From assembly GCA_933228675.1 (NCBI GenBank), contig OW121742.1:129185983-129249982 (forward strand): a stretch of DNA of 64,000 bases, written 5' to 3'. Shown one piece after another: positions 31,364-45,249 of this stretch. The translations under genes and the position numbers were made by a program. The notes beneath the pieces are model-generated. The model made no database searches and was not told the origin of the DNA. It saw nothing but the letters and a program-made list of their open reading frames with translations. Each line of letters opens with the position of its first letter. Within the stretch, counting starts at the first letter, position 1. This stretch comes from Stomorhina lunata (taxonomy: Eukaryota; Arthropoda; Insecta; Diptera; Rhiniidae).

Positions 31364-32454
31364 TATATAATTTTTCCTCTCTAGGCAATGTAACATTATC
31401 AAAATAAATAATATTTAGAACTATAATGTTACTTCAGAAAAATAAGGTGCCATTGATAGCACTTTGCTGAGAAAAGGTTTAATCGATAATAATAACCAGA
31501 TCTGGTTGTAGTTGTTGTAAATGATGGCAGTTCGTCAGTCATAGACATTTTCCTTTACTGATCGATCTATAAGTCATTATCTTCTCAACGAACTGGCGAA
31601 AAACTGCAAAAGGCCGACATAGTAATTTGTAAACGAATTATAGACCTCAGTCAGAGTAACAGCAACATCAACAGTAACAGCACATAGACAGACAGACAGA
31701 CAGTCAAACAAACTTACTTACAACAACACTAAACATTGATCGCTGAACAATGTTGCAATGTTGCAGGGTACAAACAAGTCTTTTTTTCTTTAAGTTGTTT
31801 TGAATGTTCCTTGTTATAGCAGTTGCTTTTGTTGCTGTTGCTTTAAGTAAACAATAATTTGAACGCGAGCATATAATTTAAATCGAAGAGGGTCGTAGCC
31901 ATCATCAGCCAATAACTAAAATACAAAAATAAAGACATACCGCCTCTATAGCTAAAGGTAGACAAGTTGTAGGGAGTCACGAAGAGGGTGACAGGACAAG
32001 ATCAATTTGAACAAAGCCAGTCCGTACGATTATTATATAGTGATGAAGGCTTTGGCAAAACAGAAGGAGAAGGAATCGTGAAAATGAGACGGAACTAGTT
32101 AATGCAAAAAAATGGGAATAAGATGATTATGATATGAAGTACCTAAGTAACAATTTTAGTTTGTTGTTATTTGTTTAAGTTCTTGAAGCAGCAACAAAAG
32201 CCCTTCACCCTTATTACATTTACATATACATATGTATGTCCAATCAAATATTAAAACTTTCAACAGTTGACCTAACATATACATACTTATATAAATCAAA
32301 ATAGTAAGGAGCTATAGTTTAGTAAGACCAGATCGAAATTGAAATACAGTACATGATATATAAAACATTTTATGGGAATCGATTGTGATTCAAATTTCAT
32401 GTTCCCGGGAGTAGAATTGAATTTTATAATATTCTTGAAATTAATAAACTTAAC
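31364..32454. other. Non-coding stretch
   Basis: Nothing definable. A GACA tract ('gacagacagacagacagtca') lies near 31687-31706. Confidence 0.5.
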
Positions 32455-32713
32455 TAGTCTTAGTCTTGTGAACCGATGTAGTACACAAGGCTAGTCATCC
32501 GCCTAGCATACCAGAGGTCCCAATTTCGATCCCCAGCCAGACCCACGGTTCACCTTATAACTCAGCTAACCACTGATTATTGAGTATTGGGCTATATAAA
32601 ACTTCTCTAACAAATGCATTTGCCGTTCGGAGCCGGAGTTAAAACGCAGGTCCCTTTCAATGAGTCTAATTCCCCAACAACATTCCAATTGGAATTATAT
32701 ATATATAGTCTTA
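32455..32713 (+). mobile_element. tRNA-derived SINE, copy A (tRNA-Val-like head)
   Basis: The element carries 'aaggctagtcatccgcctag', 'cataccagaggtcccaattt' and 'cgatccccagccagaccc' (A-box-like D arm, anticodon arm, B box TTCGATCCC). This is closely similar in order to an insect tRNA-Val. The body continues 'ggttcaccttataactcagc', 'ccactgattattgagtattg', 'aaaacttctctaa', 'gcatttgccgttcgg' and 'ccctttcaatgagtct', and ends 'ttccaattggaat' plus a (TA)n tail. The 8-mer 'tagtctta' at 32455-32462 and 32706-32713 is a likely target duplication. Two relatives lie at 44558 and 53211. Confidence 0.75.
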
Positions 32714-35700
32714 TATGAGAATATAAGTTATTAAATACTTAATATGCATTGAGTCTAGTCTAATTATTCAAGCTTTATAGTCTTTTTGAACAATTCCAGC
32801 TTTTGGGATTAATGAAAAATAGTTACTAAGTCCATTAATTTGAATATTATTAAACTTTGGATAATTTTTGGTATTACAGTAAAACTTACATTACAACCAT
32901 TAGCGCGTTAATTATAATGACGGACTAGGAACTCAACATAACGAAAGAGTTTATAGAGAGCAAAAGAAATGCAATGACTGAGAGGTGTAGATCACAGTAT
33001 GTTTTTTTAAGAAAAATACAACAACAAAAATATATTAAAAAAATATTGCAAATAAAAAGTTTATGCAGTTGTCTGTTTTGGTAACAAGCTCTCCATTGCC
33101 ACAGCCAACCAACCAGCAAGAACTGCTAACTACTAAATTTCCACCTTGACGTCATGAATGACTTACAGGCATGCAACAACAATAACTACAAACATAAAGT
33201 TATTATGAGAGATGTCAAACTGACAGAGCGCATTTCATAGCTTGGCACAGCCAACAACTGTCAGTTTTGTTGCCCCATCTACAATAGAAAATGCTAAAAA
33301 GACTGAACTGTTAAAATTCGCAAAACTAAAATAAAACAACAAAAAATTGAACAGGAATTCATTTTGAATAAAACTGTTAAAAAATTGCTAAACATGGGAA
33401 ACGTTTTAGCATTTTGGCATTTATTCATTTATACTGCCGCTGCTGCTGCCTCTTTGCCGCTCTTAAAGCAACATGACAACCTAACGTTTGGAATGAAACG
33501 GCCAACTTGTCCACAGCACCACCGAAACATCGTCCATGATGCCATGTTGATAATAATGAGAATCTTGTGATGATGACGGTTTGAGGGCAAACTCATAAAT
33601 TTTACGAGCTCTCTTTTCATTTCATCTTAGCTGGAGTTCATGATGATGAGCCATTGCCTCAAAAGCATCAAAAACAAAACAATAAGCACAAAAGAAACGA
33701 ACGCTATGTATGAGGAGTATAAACGATTTTTAGCGCATGCGTCAATGCGTCAATAGTTTATTGATTTAAATTGCCAGTGATGAGCTTTTCCATTAAAAAA
33801 TGTTATAATTTTATTTCTTTAGTTATTTCAACTAACGGTTTTGTCAGAAGTAATAAAAGTATATGACTTTAATGCAAACGTAATTGATCATAAATATAAA
33901 ATGGAAAACTTCTAATGTTCTATTACATTCAGATTAAAGAAGTTTAGAAATCTCTTCTAACTATTATTAAATTCTGACATGAAACGTTGAGGCAAGTTAT
34001 CACAAGCAATTTTTCGAAGCTACAAAAAGTTAGAAGTAGATCTAGAACGTATTTATAGAAACAATAAACAGAAGAAGTACAACAATTGTCACTTAAAATA
34101 GATCCAAAGAATTATACTACCGATAGTTGAAATAAAATTAATAAGTTATGAAATTATGATTTAAGGGTTCAGGAATATTGGATAAGATAAAATTAATAGC
34201 ATAAGCTATAGCAAGGGATGATTTGAATTTATGAGAGTTATAAGTACAATATATATAATTAGAATAATAATTTCTTTTAATTTCCATAATGATCTTATTA
34301 CTTAATCAAATAATTACAAATTATATGTATACTTACATATGTATGTATGTAGATCTGGTTAGGAAGTTTTGAATTTTCTCAAATTAGATTAAAATAAGGT
34401 TTTGTTAACGATGTTTGTTAATAAAAAGCAAATACAAGAACGAAAAGAGGAGGTACCTATTAATATAAACGGATATTTCATAAATACAACATCTATACGC
34501 TGCTGTAGGTAGATTTCAAAACAGAAGTATTTTTAAATTCAAATCTTTTTGAAATTATTTCCAGACTTGTTAACAAGAATGTTAAATCATCTGCCTAGCA
34601 AAACAACTACAGAGAAACAACAAAAATGGGAAGCAATTAATTAATTAATAATCATTTAATAACCCACCAACAATTAAAATGGTCCAGGCCATAAAAATAA
34701 TCATATACAATCATTAAACTATAGCCAAACTGAAGTTATAGGATGAAAGAATACAAACAACAACAAGATGATGACTTTTGATAAACATCCTCCAAAGGTA
34801 GATAACAAGGCTAAAATAAATATGAATTGAAAAAGGTACAAAAAACGCTTAAATTTATTCACTCAAACACACACTCAAGAAAATAAGCCAGAATTTATAA
34901 CAAGTTACCACCTTCTAAGATACATATTTCTTAACAAATTCTCATATTCAAAACATTTTTATGTTGGCCAAAAATAACACACATACACACACACATTAGC
35001 ATCCAACAAAAACTTTCAATAAATGTGTGTTCTCCGTTTTTAACAAAAAGGCCTTGTCTGGATAAAAACATGATCTTAGCTCGTTAGAGAATTATATATG
35101 AACATAAATAAACCCCTTATTTAAACAAATTATTAAACAGTTAAATTAAAGAAATCATAAATAAATCAAAATTTGTATCCCATAAAATTCAGATGAATTT
35201 AATTATGTATTTGGGAGTCTATAAAATAAATTGGTTAAGAATCTACATATTTAACTTTATTTTAAAAAGGCCATTATCAAATTTATTTCCGTTACGTAAA
35301 TGGCTTATATCATTACAGGAGAAAATTGTCGACAATTTTCAGAACTTGATTACAATCGTTCATATAGAGTTAAGTATACTACGTATGAATGAACTAACAT
35401 TGCTAGTAATTTTTTAAAATTTTATTCGAATATAAAATTAATTTTGGTTATAGATAAAGATTTCTATTTAAGCAGCAACTTTGTATTTTTATTTGTTTCT
35501 TAGTTTTAAAAATGCGCCAAGAATTTAATGCATTTTTCATTTTTGGGGCGTAACAGGAAAATTATAAGTTTGCTTAAGGTACAAGCTTTCATAAGATAAC
35601 TTTCGTTTGTATAAACCAACAAATATAGCGATTCTAGAAAGAAGACTGTCAAGAAAATGAAATTGCAAAAAATATTCAAAACTAGAATTTATATCACAAC

Positions 35701-36152
35701 GAATATAAATTCGTTTTTCATTTTATTAGGAAATACCCCCACATATTAAATAAGATAAAATGAAAAAAGAATAAAAAATCAAGATACATATATGTGGGAA
35801 AATCCGAAAAACATTTAAATATGGACACAATTTTAAAACTGTAAAAATTACATATTTGTGTTTATGAAAAAATTTACCATATATTGGTCCTTAAGAATAT
35901 ATAATGGATTAAATTTTTAATTGGTCTTTTCGTGTATGGCAGGTATTTATTTCACCTATCTCAAATTTTTATAATTTTTTTCAAATAATAGGTTCTTTAA
36001 AAGTTTATAAAAATCGCAAAAATATCCATTTAGGTATTAAGTTTCAGTGGGGGCTCAAAGTCTGCTTAATTAAAATTAATAAAAAGAAATAAAAGACCCA
36101 ATCAAAAGTAATTGGGGTGATATAAATAGCGTCAATTAAAAAAGGGCTCATA
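32714..36152. other. Non-coding stretch
   Basis: I see no gene. 'ttacagtaaaacttacatta' at about 32875 resembles one pogo-like end without a partner. Frames at 32925-33119, 33364-33620 (both strands) and 35193-35417 are short; the CTGCTGCTG tract at 33436 explains one of them. Confidence 0.5.
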
Positions 36153-37153
36153 GTGTGTAGCGTCCGTCACAGAAATAAATGTTTTGTTTTTAATTTGACT
36201 AGTGCAATTTTTCTTTTTTCTCCAATTGAACTTGGTTCGTAAAGATAACTTATCGTATGCTTTACACTAGGCTAAAAATAGATGTTAATATAGCATTTTA
36301 CAGAATAATATGTAAAGGAAAGTGTGTAGCGTCCGTCACAATATATATTTTTCCAAAATTATATTTATAAAATACAAAATTTACGAACACATGCCTGCCT
36401 TATTCATAAAGCAATAACACTGTCTATATCCACAGATTAAATTTAAGATATTAGGTGTTAAAAACACACAGTGGGGCAAATTTAATGATTTTGAAAAAAA
36501 ATTGAATTTTTGGGAAACTCTAACAGAAAGCCGCAGCATTCTTGGGACGAAAAATAAGATGTAAAAAGTAAGTAAATAAGTGTAAAACTTTAAATAAATA
36601 TATATTTTTAGCAGTTTTGTGAAATATTAAATTGTGCTCAAAAATCGTATTTTTAACGTATTCGGGAACCAATAACACCATTAGGTACACTGATTTACGA
36701 TCTCTTAAAGAAATATGAAATATGAATTTTTCTTAATAAAAAACATTCAAGAAAAAACTGTATCGTCCGTCATGTAGCGCCCGCAACAGTATTTATGGTC
36801 TTTTGGCGCAACTGGAAACTTTAAAATATTTAATTAAAACTGTTTTGTAATCCTCTAATTTTCCACTATCTTCAATGTATTTACAATTTTTTATGACTAT
36901 GACCGATTTGATGAAAATTACAGAAACACGTGTTGAAAAAAAGTCACTTCCATTTTTTGTAGCGTCCGTCACAGCACTTTAAAAGCGAATATCTTTTCCC
37001 TCCAAAACAAGTATGTAAATTAACAAATGCCATTCGATAGCACAATCGATGGGCCAATATCCTCTGAAATCTGTACAAAGATATCTCGTCGAAAACGACA
37101 ATGTTATTTATTTAAGTACAACAAAATCCGTACAAATGTATCGTCCGACACGC
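36153..37153 (+). repeat. Cluster of a TGTAGCGTCCGTCACA motif
   Basis: Very similar GC-rich words recur in one orientation in AT-rich DNA: 'tgtgtagcgtccgtcaca' at 36154-36171 and again at 36323-36340; 'tgtatcgtccgtca' fused to 'tgtagcgcccgcaaca' at 36759-36788; 'tgtagcgtccgtcaca' at 36958-36973; and 'tgtatcgtccgacacg' at 37138-37153. Spacing is irregular (about 170, 440, 180 and 180 bp) and the intervening sequences are not obviously alike. Three copies are nearly or fully identical over 16 bases. This could be a set of binding sites inside a larger mobile element, or the junctions of repeated small insertions. Confidence 0.65.
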
Positions 37154-40100
37154 AGGATTTGCCATCTAAGACTTCATGTTTTGGAAAGCATTAATAACTT
37201 GTGTTATTTAAAAATGTTAGGAAACTTCAGGCAAAGTCATTCACATATTTACTACTTGTATTATAACACAAATATTATACATCAAGCCTTGACTATTTTT
37301 AAAGAAATCGAAAGACTTAAGAAAGATGCACAGTTTCCACATTTACAATTTCAAACCGAAATCACAATATCTTCATATATAAGCTTCCAAAGCTATTTTT
37401 TTGGATTCTAATATTCACTTACATTCTTTCGTAATTTTAATTGAAGTCTTTTCCATAAAATCAAATTAACTCAATATTTTGTCTTAAGCTTGTCAAGAAG
37501 AAAATAGTGAAAAAAAGTTTCACAAAAACTTTACAAAATGACTTAAAAACATATAAAAAAAAAGAACAGTTAATCCTTTTAATGGAAAAATAATAAAAAT
37601 AAGACATAAAACTAGAAACTGAAAAAAATATATTGAGGTTTTTAGTCATTTTGCTATGGAAATTTTATATTTCATAAGGTTAAAAATTCATACTTTAGAA
37701 ACAGCAATGAAATCAGTTACAGCTTCTGATTCAAGCAATCAATTTAGTAAGCAGTATAAACAAATTGGAATTGGTATGCCAATATTTCGCAAGCATTTTG
37801 ATAGAAGAATATATAAAACTAAAACTTAAAGGAAAAACTTACAACAATTAAAATATGTATTTAAAGGAAAGAAAAAGAGTTGAGGCGAATAACCAAAAGC
37901 AATGAGTTAGAGTTTAAAAAATAATTGTATAGAACAGTAACTCACACTTGCATAAAAAGTTTGTACAGAAATTATTAATAAAAACACAAAAAATTACCAA
38001 AGTATTATGTAACAAAAAACATTTTGAAAGAATCTATGAAAGTAGGTATTTCTGAACATTTGCACAAGTGGGCAGAGGAAGATTTCCTATGAAACATGGA
38101 AATTGGCATCAGCATGACATTGCCACCAATTCGATAACAACTGCAGGACATCCAAAGATCGATGTTTGACTCTTCACTACTTGATAACTTTTTTACTTAG
38201 GTTATGAAGTAAAAGGAAAAAGTGACAATACACGTGCTTCCTGGCGGGTCTTCATTTTTTAAATTTCTAGCTTATTTCATTTATATATATTTTTTTTTTT
38301 CAAGTAAAGAACACCCACATTTGTATGGTTTTGAATTGTTATATTCCTAATGCATGTGGCAGAATGTTTATAAACAAATAAAAATAAGAAAATTGAATTC
38401 TTTGGCACTTTTAAGGAAAATTCGTATATGTTAAAGTGGAAAATCAAAGGAACAAAAAGAAGATGTGCATTGAGAAGAGATTTGCGAAAATGTCTGTGTG
38501 TGTAAATTAAAGAAAGTGGAACAATTGCTATTTTGTATACAAGCACAACAGGTTGTCTATCCATTGATGTATTAGAGTTGTATTTTGCAAGTGTTGCTGT
38601 CACAGGTAGCTGGATATGTTGCTATACAAATTTTCCAATATTTGGGAATCATATCGCTAAGAAATTGCTCATGTGTTGGTTTGAAATTTATTTTTATGAC
38701 TTATTAAATGTTTGACTTATGGTTAAAATAAAATATCTTTCTTCTATTGTGTTAGACCACCACTGATGAAGTTTTGTTCCTTATAGATTTTTCTGGTTTT
38801 AGCATTTCTGCCTTAAATGTTTCTCAGAAATTAAAGTGTTGTTTGCTGTTGTACAGGGATTAGTAGGTGTTGAAACAAAAGCCATCGTTTTGGTTTTGAC
38901 ATCATAAATTTCTTGGGTTTTTGTCTTGAGAAATAAATGTTTACTTTGTTAAGTTACAATATTGGCAAAATATAATTTTTCTTAAAAGAAACTAAACTCT
39001 AATACAAATTCCCTAGAAAGATCAAATGACCACACATAGTGAAGAAATGAAATGAAGAAAAGAATGAGTTAAAATTAGTTGGCCAAAATATTTATTTAAA
39101 GTCACCATCAGTTGGTGGTATTAACCATGTTTGTTCACAAATACAAAAACTTATAATAAAAAAACTAAAAATCTATAGAGCATAACTAATCATATTGTCA
39201 GCACATTGTTTCCGAAATATTTGACATTTCATTTGGATTTAACAAGTTCTTACACAAATTTGTGGGTGTTCTTCACTTTTAAGTCGAAAATTCTGCCAAC
39301 AAAAATAATACAATTTATTCAAACACTAAGAAAGTTGTAAAATTTGGTTTAAATTTAGATTACAAAGAAATTATTGTTAATTTTTAAAGGTGTGTGGGCT
39401 CAATTACTTTTATTTTGCCAACATATTTTTATAAGGAACTGAATGCACTTGAAGAAACTAAAAAAGAAAGAAGGATGAACTCATCGAATGTCTAAGATAC
39501 AGTTTTTAGGAAATTTTATAACAAAAGGTTTTTAGATTAGGTTTGAGTTGTGTAAATTTAAATGATGTCTCGGAAGAATCGAATAAGTGCCCTAAGCGTC
39601 TAGTGTTACAATTAAGATAAAATATGTTTATACACATAAGTACTTAAGTGATTTATATGAGTTACAAACATTTATTGAAAAAAATAGTTTTTTTAATAAA
39701 TCCAAAAACTAAGTTTTTTTTCGTTTGCTAGTTTAGGAGGACGGTCCACTCATAATAGTTTTTAAAGCGTTCGGTTCCGAACTGACCTTTTAATTTTTAT
39801 TAGTGTATTATAATCTTATTTGAAAAAGTTTATTCTTTATTTTTAATTTGTTTAATTCTTTAATAGCAATTTCAGCAACAATGTTTGAAGTATTTTTCTG
39901 TTAAACAGAAAATACAACAAGAGAAAACAATCAAATTCAAGTTTATTGGTTTAACAATTGGCATGGCATGTCATGTTAAAATAAAAATCTGTTCTCTTCC
40001 CACACTCGAAACTTTGTCGTTCTGCACAAAGGCCCAAAGCACACAACAAGGTACTTTTAAGTTTTTAATATAGCGTTTTTAGATATAGATTTTTAGGCTT

Positions 40101-41654
40101 ACAGGCACTAGTTTAAAGGCAACAACAAACAAACAAACATACATACAAACAATACATTCGTAAGAAATTTTTAAATGAAATTTAAAACTTAAACATTGAC
40201 TCGTTTTATTGGCCACTAAACACTGCATGATATCTGCTGATATCAAGGCGAATTAAAGAGTTTCTCAAGTTGTCATCGCTTTAACACACCTACATATGTA
40301 TGCATATATGTATGTATGTATGTCTGTAAGAATGTATTTAGAGTCGAAGGCTTAAAGCACCTACAGCTCCTTTTCGAGTAAGAAGAAGGCCAATCCTATC
40401 AACAATAATCATTATTAGTTACTCGAGGTAATACATTTAAAACAAAAACTAACAAACTCAAGTGAAGACAGGCGGACAGACGAATGGATGGACAAACAAA
40501 CAGACAGACATACAAACAAACAGAGAATGAATAAATGGATACAAGAACATTTTTAACATTGCGTTTAAATATTTTTTACGTAATTTTAGTTGATTTGTTT
40601 GTTAGTCTACGTAATTGAGTGGTCATATAAGAAAACATGTCACAAAGTCCAGCCAGCCTGCAAACCATGTCACCATTCCTTAAAACAACCCGCACCAACA
40701 ACCAACTCTTAACAAGCCACTCCAACCCAAAAATAGCATGAATATTTTTTACAAATCAACAAAAATAAAATAAAACATTTGCAACAAACAATAAAGAGAT
40801 ACGAAAAAAAACCTATAAACTAAAATGGTCAGTCAATGTTTATACTTAACAAAAAAAAAATGGAATAAAATAAAATGAAATAAAAGAAAAACTAAATAAA
40901 CTAAATATGCTTACAATTTATTTGCATTACGTGCAGCAACATGATGCACGCAATCTCCTTTAATGTTCTTAATTTCAACCAATACAACCTAACAACCCCA
41001 GCCTTGGTCGTCATCAACATCAGCAGCAGCAGCAACAACAACATCATCAACATCGTCATCTCTAGACATAAAACATTGAACAGTTTGCGTTTTTTGTCTG
41101 GCCTTTACTTTGAACATACAAATACATACGTATTTTGGACACAACTACAACAAAAGCAAAAGGATCAAATTTCTTTATTCCGTTTTTTATGTGTTTGCGA
41201 TATGTCTAAACTGTTGGTTAACAGACTATAAAAAATGGGGAGGTAGAAATAAAGCTCTTTGCTTGCAACTAGATTAAGTGCTCATATCAAAGCTGACCAT
41301 GTTTAACGTTCCAATAAAATAAAATCACAACACAACATGCACTCAAACTCAACTAAACACTAAAGGTAAAGTTTTAACTAAAAGGAATTCAGATTAATCC
41401 TCTAGAGTTCCGACTAGAGACACCAAATCTAGTAAAGCACTCACTTCTATGGAAATTTGGTTTTTGAAGTTTTCAAAGATTTTTTGGAATAGAATTGCTC
41501 CCACTATATTTGGACAGACGGTAGTATCTATCAAACTGAAATCTCTGATATAAAGGGTTTTTAAACACCAATATTTTACAAAAGTTTTAAAACTTCTTAT
41601 ATTATGATTTTTCTGTTTTTTTGCAGATTTTAATAGTGGAAAACAGGTTTTTAC
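37154..41654. other. Non-coding stretch
   Basis: A 120-codon frame (37049-37411) overlaps the end of the motif cluster but has no recognisable domain and AT-driven composition. The others (38277-38603, 40941-41231) are weaker. ACAGACAG/ACAAACAA tracts lie at about 40460-40530 and ATGTATGT tracts at about 40295-40325. No gene is claimed. Confidence 0.5.
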
Positions 41655-42360
41655 CCAGTTTTTATATCCACCATCAAAAAGAATTGTCATTCCCTTTATA
41701 ATTTCCTTAATTCATGTATTATTAAATTCTAAGACGATGTCTGTTGTCGGCACGATTAAACATTAAGGAAAGGATGTAGGTCACTGAAATTTAGCACTAA
41801 TACTCTTCATTGCTTGGAAAATTTTGTCATTGAAATTGAGCGAAATCGATTTACATTTGACCATAGCTTCCGTATAACCTCGCATAGGCCAATCGTTTAT
41901 TCGCTTATAAATGACAAAATATAACAGATATGATAATAAAGTTGATCGTTACATGATCGTTATTTAGAACATGAAATTTCATCGAAATCGGTTCACATTT
42001 AACCATAGCTTCCATACAAAACACTTACGAAAACAACCTTAATTTCACTTAAACGCTTATAAATGATAAACTACACTAGCCACTAAAATTTAGTACAAGG
42101 AAGTCTTATGTAAATGCTAGCCAGTGCGCAAATTTTGTCACAATCGGTCACCATTTGACCATACCCATATAAAAAATACAAAAATACCACTAAGATATGG
42201 CTTTTGTGTCCATCTGTCCATCAAATGAAAGCACGATAGTGCCTTAAGAAAAGAGCTAGAGGGACAAAATTTTACAAAAATATTTTCGATATCTTGAAAA
42301 AGTTGTGTACTGAAAATAGGCGAAATCGGTTCACAGTAAGAGCTTACATCTATTAATTTA
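41655..42360 (+). repeat. Dispersed repeat, 'CCACCATCAAAAAGAAT' subfamily, copy 1
   Basis: It begins 'tttttatatccaccatcaaa', then 'aagaattgtcattccc', and carries the recurring blocks 'cgatgtctgttgtcggcacg', 'cacatttaaccatagcttcc' and 'gaaatcggttcacagt'. The copy at 59785 has the same opening and the same order of blocks. The phrase 'accatagcttccatacaaaa' links this subfamily to the 27681 copy. Confidence 0.6.
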
Positions 42361-44557
42361 ATGTTCAGCCCAGACCTTATATACGGTGGATGCATTAGGA
42401 ATTATATAGACCTGCCGAGTAAAGCACTCTTACATGTTTTGTTTTTGTCAAAGAAACAAATTTTGCATATACAAATAAGGTTTTATTTCACTTTCTTGAA
42501 TTTAATTTTAAAAATGCAGATTCAATCAATTCATTCATCAATTCAAGAAAGACTCAACCGTGCAATTGATTGATATATTCAATTTCTAAAGTAAGTGTTA
42601 TTTATATAGGAGTTATCAATATTAACATTTTATCCTTAAGATAAGTAGGATAACATGTACTGTCATTTTTGCATTTCTATGAATCACTATCAGCTACATA
42701 GCTGCATCGTTAATCGGCCAAGAAAAGGATTCTTTGGCAAACAATATAATTTAAGAAGTCCATAAGTCCAATATTTCCAATATATTGCAAGCATCCGTCT
42801 TACATCTTTACTAAAATGTTATTTTGTGTGAATTTATTTTCATTTGAGTAATTCACAGATACATACACGATAAGAACGATAACCATAGCCTAAATTTAAA
42901 TTAAATTGATTAACTCCATAAGATACTTATTTATGTTAGTACTTACATAAATATCTGTGCGATCATTAATAACATGTTTTCATTCAACTGCAATACCTCT
43001 CAGCCAAAGACGATCATTTTACGAGAAAATAAAAAAATCAAGAAATTCTTGTTCCTTAGAAATGAAAATGGAAATAGAAATAGAAATAATCATGATCACA
43101 GTAGAAATTAATCTATATCAAACGCTACTTTAAGCTTTAAAGCTGTCATTTTAATACCGGCTACTACTGATTAATTCTCAAAACTCTAAAGATAACAAAG
43201 AAGAAAAAAAGTGGTCCAAAGTAACAATTTTAAGCTGTCAGTTTAATTCTGCTACTAGTTTTTCTTCCCATATTAGACTTAAACTAAAGATATGAAGTTT
43301 TCTATTTTATCTTGAACTACATAACCATAAAAATGAATTTGGTAGCAAACAAAAGAATACTTTTCGAGAAAATTTATTAAAGGTTTTTAAACAAAATGAT
43401 AATTATAAAATTATAAAATTTGAAATAAATAATAACATAATCTGATCAATTCTTTAAAATTTTCTTCCGAATTTGTGTATACCCTTAAGAACATAAAGAT
43501 ATGTATTTTAAATCTTCTTAGACCGTTAGTTATTTATAGCTAGAAACTGGTACTTAACTTCATTTCCTTAGGAATGAGTCAATTCAATCAATTAATTTGT
43601 CTTTCTTAAAAATTATAATATTTTTATTCTTCTTATTCATAAAGTAAAATGTTAACAAGTTAAACAATTATTTAAAAATACTTAAAATAAGCCGCTTGTC
43701 TTTTGATGGCGGCTGCAACTAGTAACTTAGCCTTCAGCAGCCACAGACGAACAATGGAAATATTATTTTTACTCCTTTTAAAAAAATACCTACAGACAAT
43801 AATAACAAAGACAAAACCTCAAAGATGAAACAAAAAAAGTAGAAAATGAAGAAGGTGACGAAAAAATAATTTCATTAACACCCGTGGTAACTTAAGCTCG
43901 TTAAACAGCATCTTATGCCTATTAACTGGGCACTGACCATGTCAGTTTTAGTTTCAGTTCATTGCAGTTTCTGCTTTTGGTGGTTGACTTCTTATTCTTC
44001 CTCATCTTCTTATTGTATAGTCAGTGAATCAGTTGTTGGTTCGGCTGCTTAGTTAGTCGACTCATTGGTTGGTTTGTTGGACATTTTTAATCTACACATA
44101 GTTAGCATGTCAACGGTAGTAAACATTTTTATTTAAGTATTACTCATAAATTAAAAAAAAATATAAATTTGAATGCATACATTTTTTAAACGGATTTTAA
44201 TACATTATACCTTCTTCAGTGCAACAGATGACTTAAGCATTTCATGCATGTATCGAAGACATGCACAAATACATTCAGAAAACGGACAATTCAGCCAATT
44301 TCATAAGCTGAATATTGTTGCAAAATAATGTTGCCTCATTTGCTTGTGTCATATGTTTTGTATAGATTTTCATTTCATACAAAATTATTTATAGATTAAG
44401 GCAAAAGTTCACTTTTATTCTCGCACGTTTTTTAATTCCAAAATATATGAGAATAAATAGTTTCTAGTCGTTGCCTTATTATTTCATAGTAAGTGCTTTA
44501 GACCTAAGTGAAACCTCTCCTTCTCCGATCCTTTTAATTTTTATCTAAAGAACGAAC
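42361..44557. other. Non-coding stretch
   Basis: There is no gene or bounded repeat I can support. The frame at 42361-42573 begins in repeat-derived sequence. Confidence 0.5.
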
Positions 44558-44853
44558 AGTGGTACCATGGTTAGCATACCGAAGGTACCAAGTTCGGTCT
44601 CTGGCCAAATTCAATTGAAAAAATTAAAGACTTTTCAAAAACAAAACGGTTCACCTCAATCACAGTTAGCCACTGGTTATTAAGTATTAGGCTATGTAAA
44701 ACTTCTCTAAATAAAGCATTTGCCGTTTGGGGCCGAAGTTAAATCGTACGCCCTTTCAATGAGTCTCAAGATAGAATCGGATGCAGCTCATTGTCTGAGA
44801 GAAGAACCCCTTGTTCCAATTGGAATGTTGTGTGGGAACAATGTATATATATA
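44558..44853 (+). mobile_element. tRNA-derived SINE, copy B
   Basis: Same family as 32455 and 53211. The head is shortened ('gtggtaccatggttagcata', with about 12 bases of the D/anticodon region missing), then 'ggttcacctcaatcacagtt', 'agccactggttattaagtat', 'aaaacttctctaa', 'gcatttgccgtttgg', 'ccctttcaatgagtct', 'ttccaattggaat' and a TA-rich tail at 44843-44853. It has about 60 bases ('caagatagaatcggatgcag' and following) that copy A lacks. A mariner derivative starts immediately in its tail. Confidence 0.7.
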
Positions 44854-44939
44854 AAGGGTTATCCATTTCGTGGTTTTAAAAGTATAGGACTGGAATTCGA
44901 CATCAGTCAAACTAAACCCTTCCAGTTGAAAGTCTGACA

Positions 44940-45188
44940 TTGACGAAAATGAATCGCTTAAGTATCACACAACGCAAAAAGGTTATCAAAACATACTACA
45001 AAAATGGTGAATCTGCAACAGCCACTTATCGTGCTTTAAGAGAAGATTATGATTTACATAATCGTCCAACTACGCAAGCAATTGGAGCGGTTACAAATAT
45101 TGTAAGGCCTGTGCATCATCGTTTCGCTCGTTCAGCTGAAAATATCGCTGCTGTAAGTGAAAATGTTGCCGTAGACCCTAATGTGTAG
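44940..45188 (+). pseudogene. N-terminal fragment of a mariner-family transposase
   Basis: The 82-codon frame opens MTKMNRLSITQRKKVIKTYYKNG and contains RSAENIAAV and VDPN near its end. These are the start of the DNA-binding domain and the linker of this transposase family. Relative to the family it lacks a stretch of the helix-turn-helix region between HNRPTTQAI and FARSAENI, and it stops after VDPNV, so the fragment is shortened internally as well as at its end. Confidence 0.75.
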
Positions 45189-45249
45189 AGTCAGTAAATT
45201 CGAAGCTTTATGGTCATATGATAACCGACTTTTTTTGCCTACTATTGAA

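Noticed and set aside
37049..37411. 120-codon frame after the motif cluster
   Set aside because: It has AT-driven composition and no recognisable motif, and it contains one of the repeated motif copies.
40941..41231. 96-codon frame with an Asn/Ser-rich middle
   Set aside because: It is driven by a CAGCAGCAACAACATCATC tract; no conserved domain and no supporting context.
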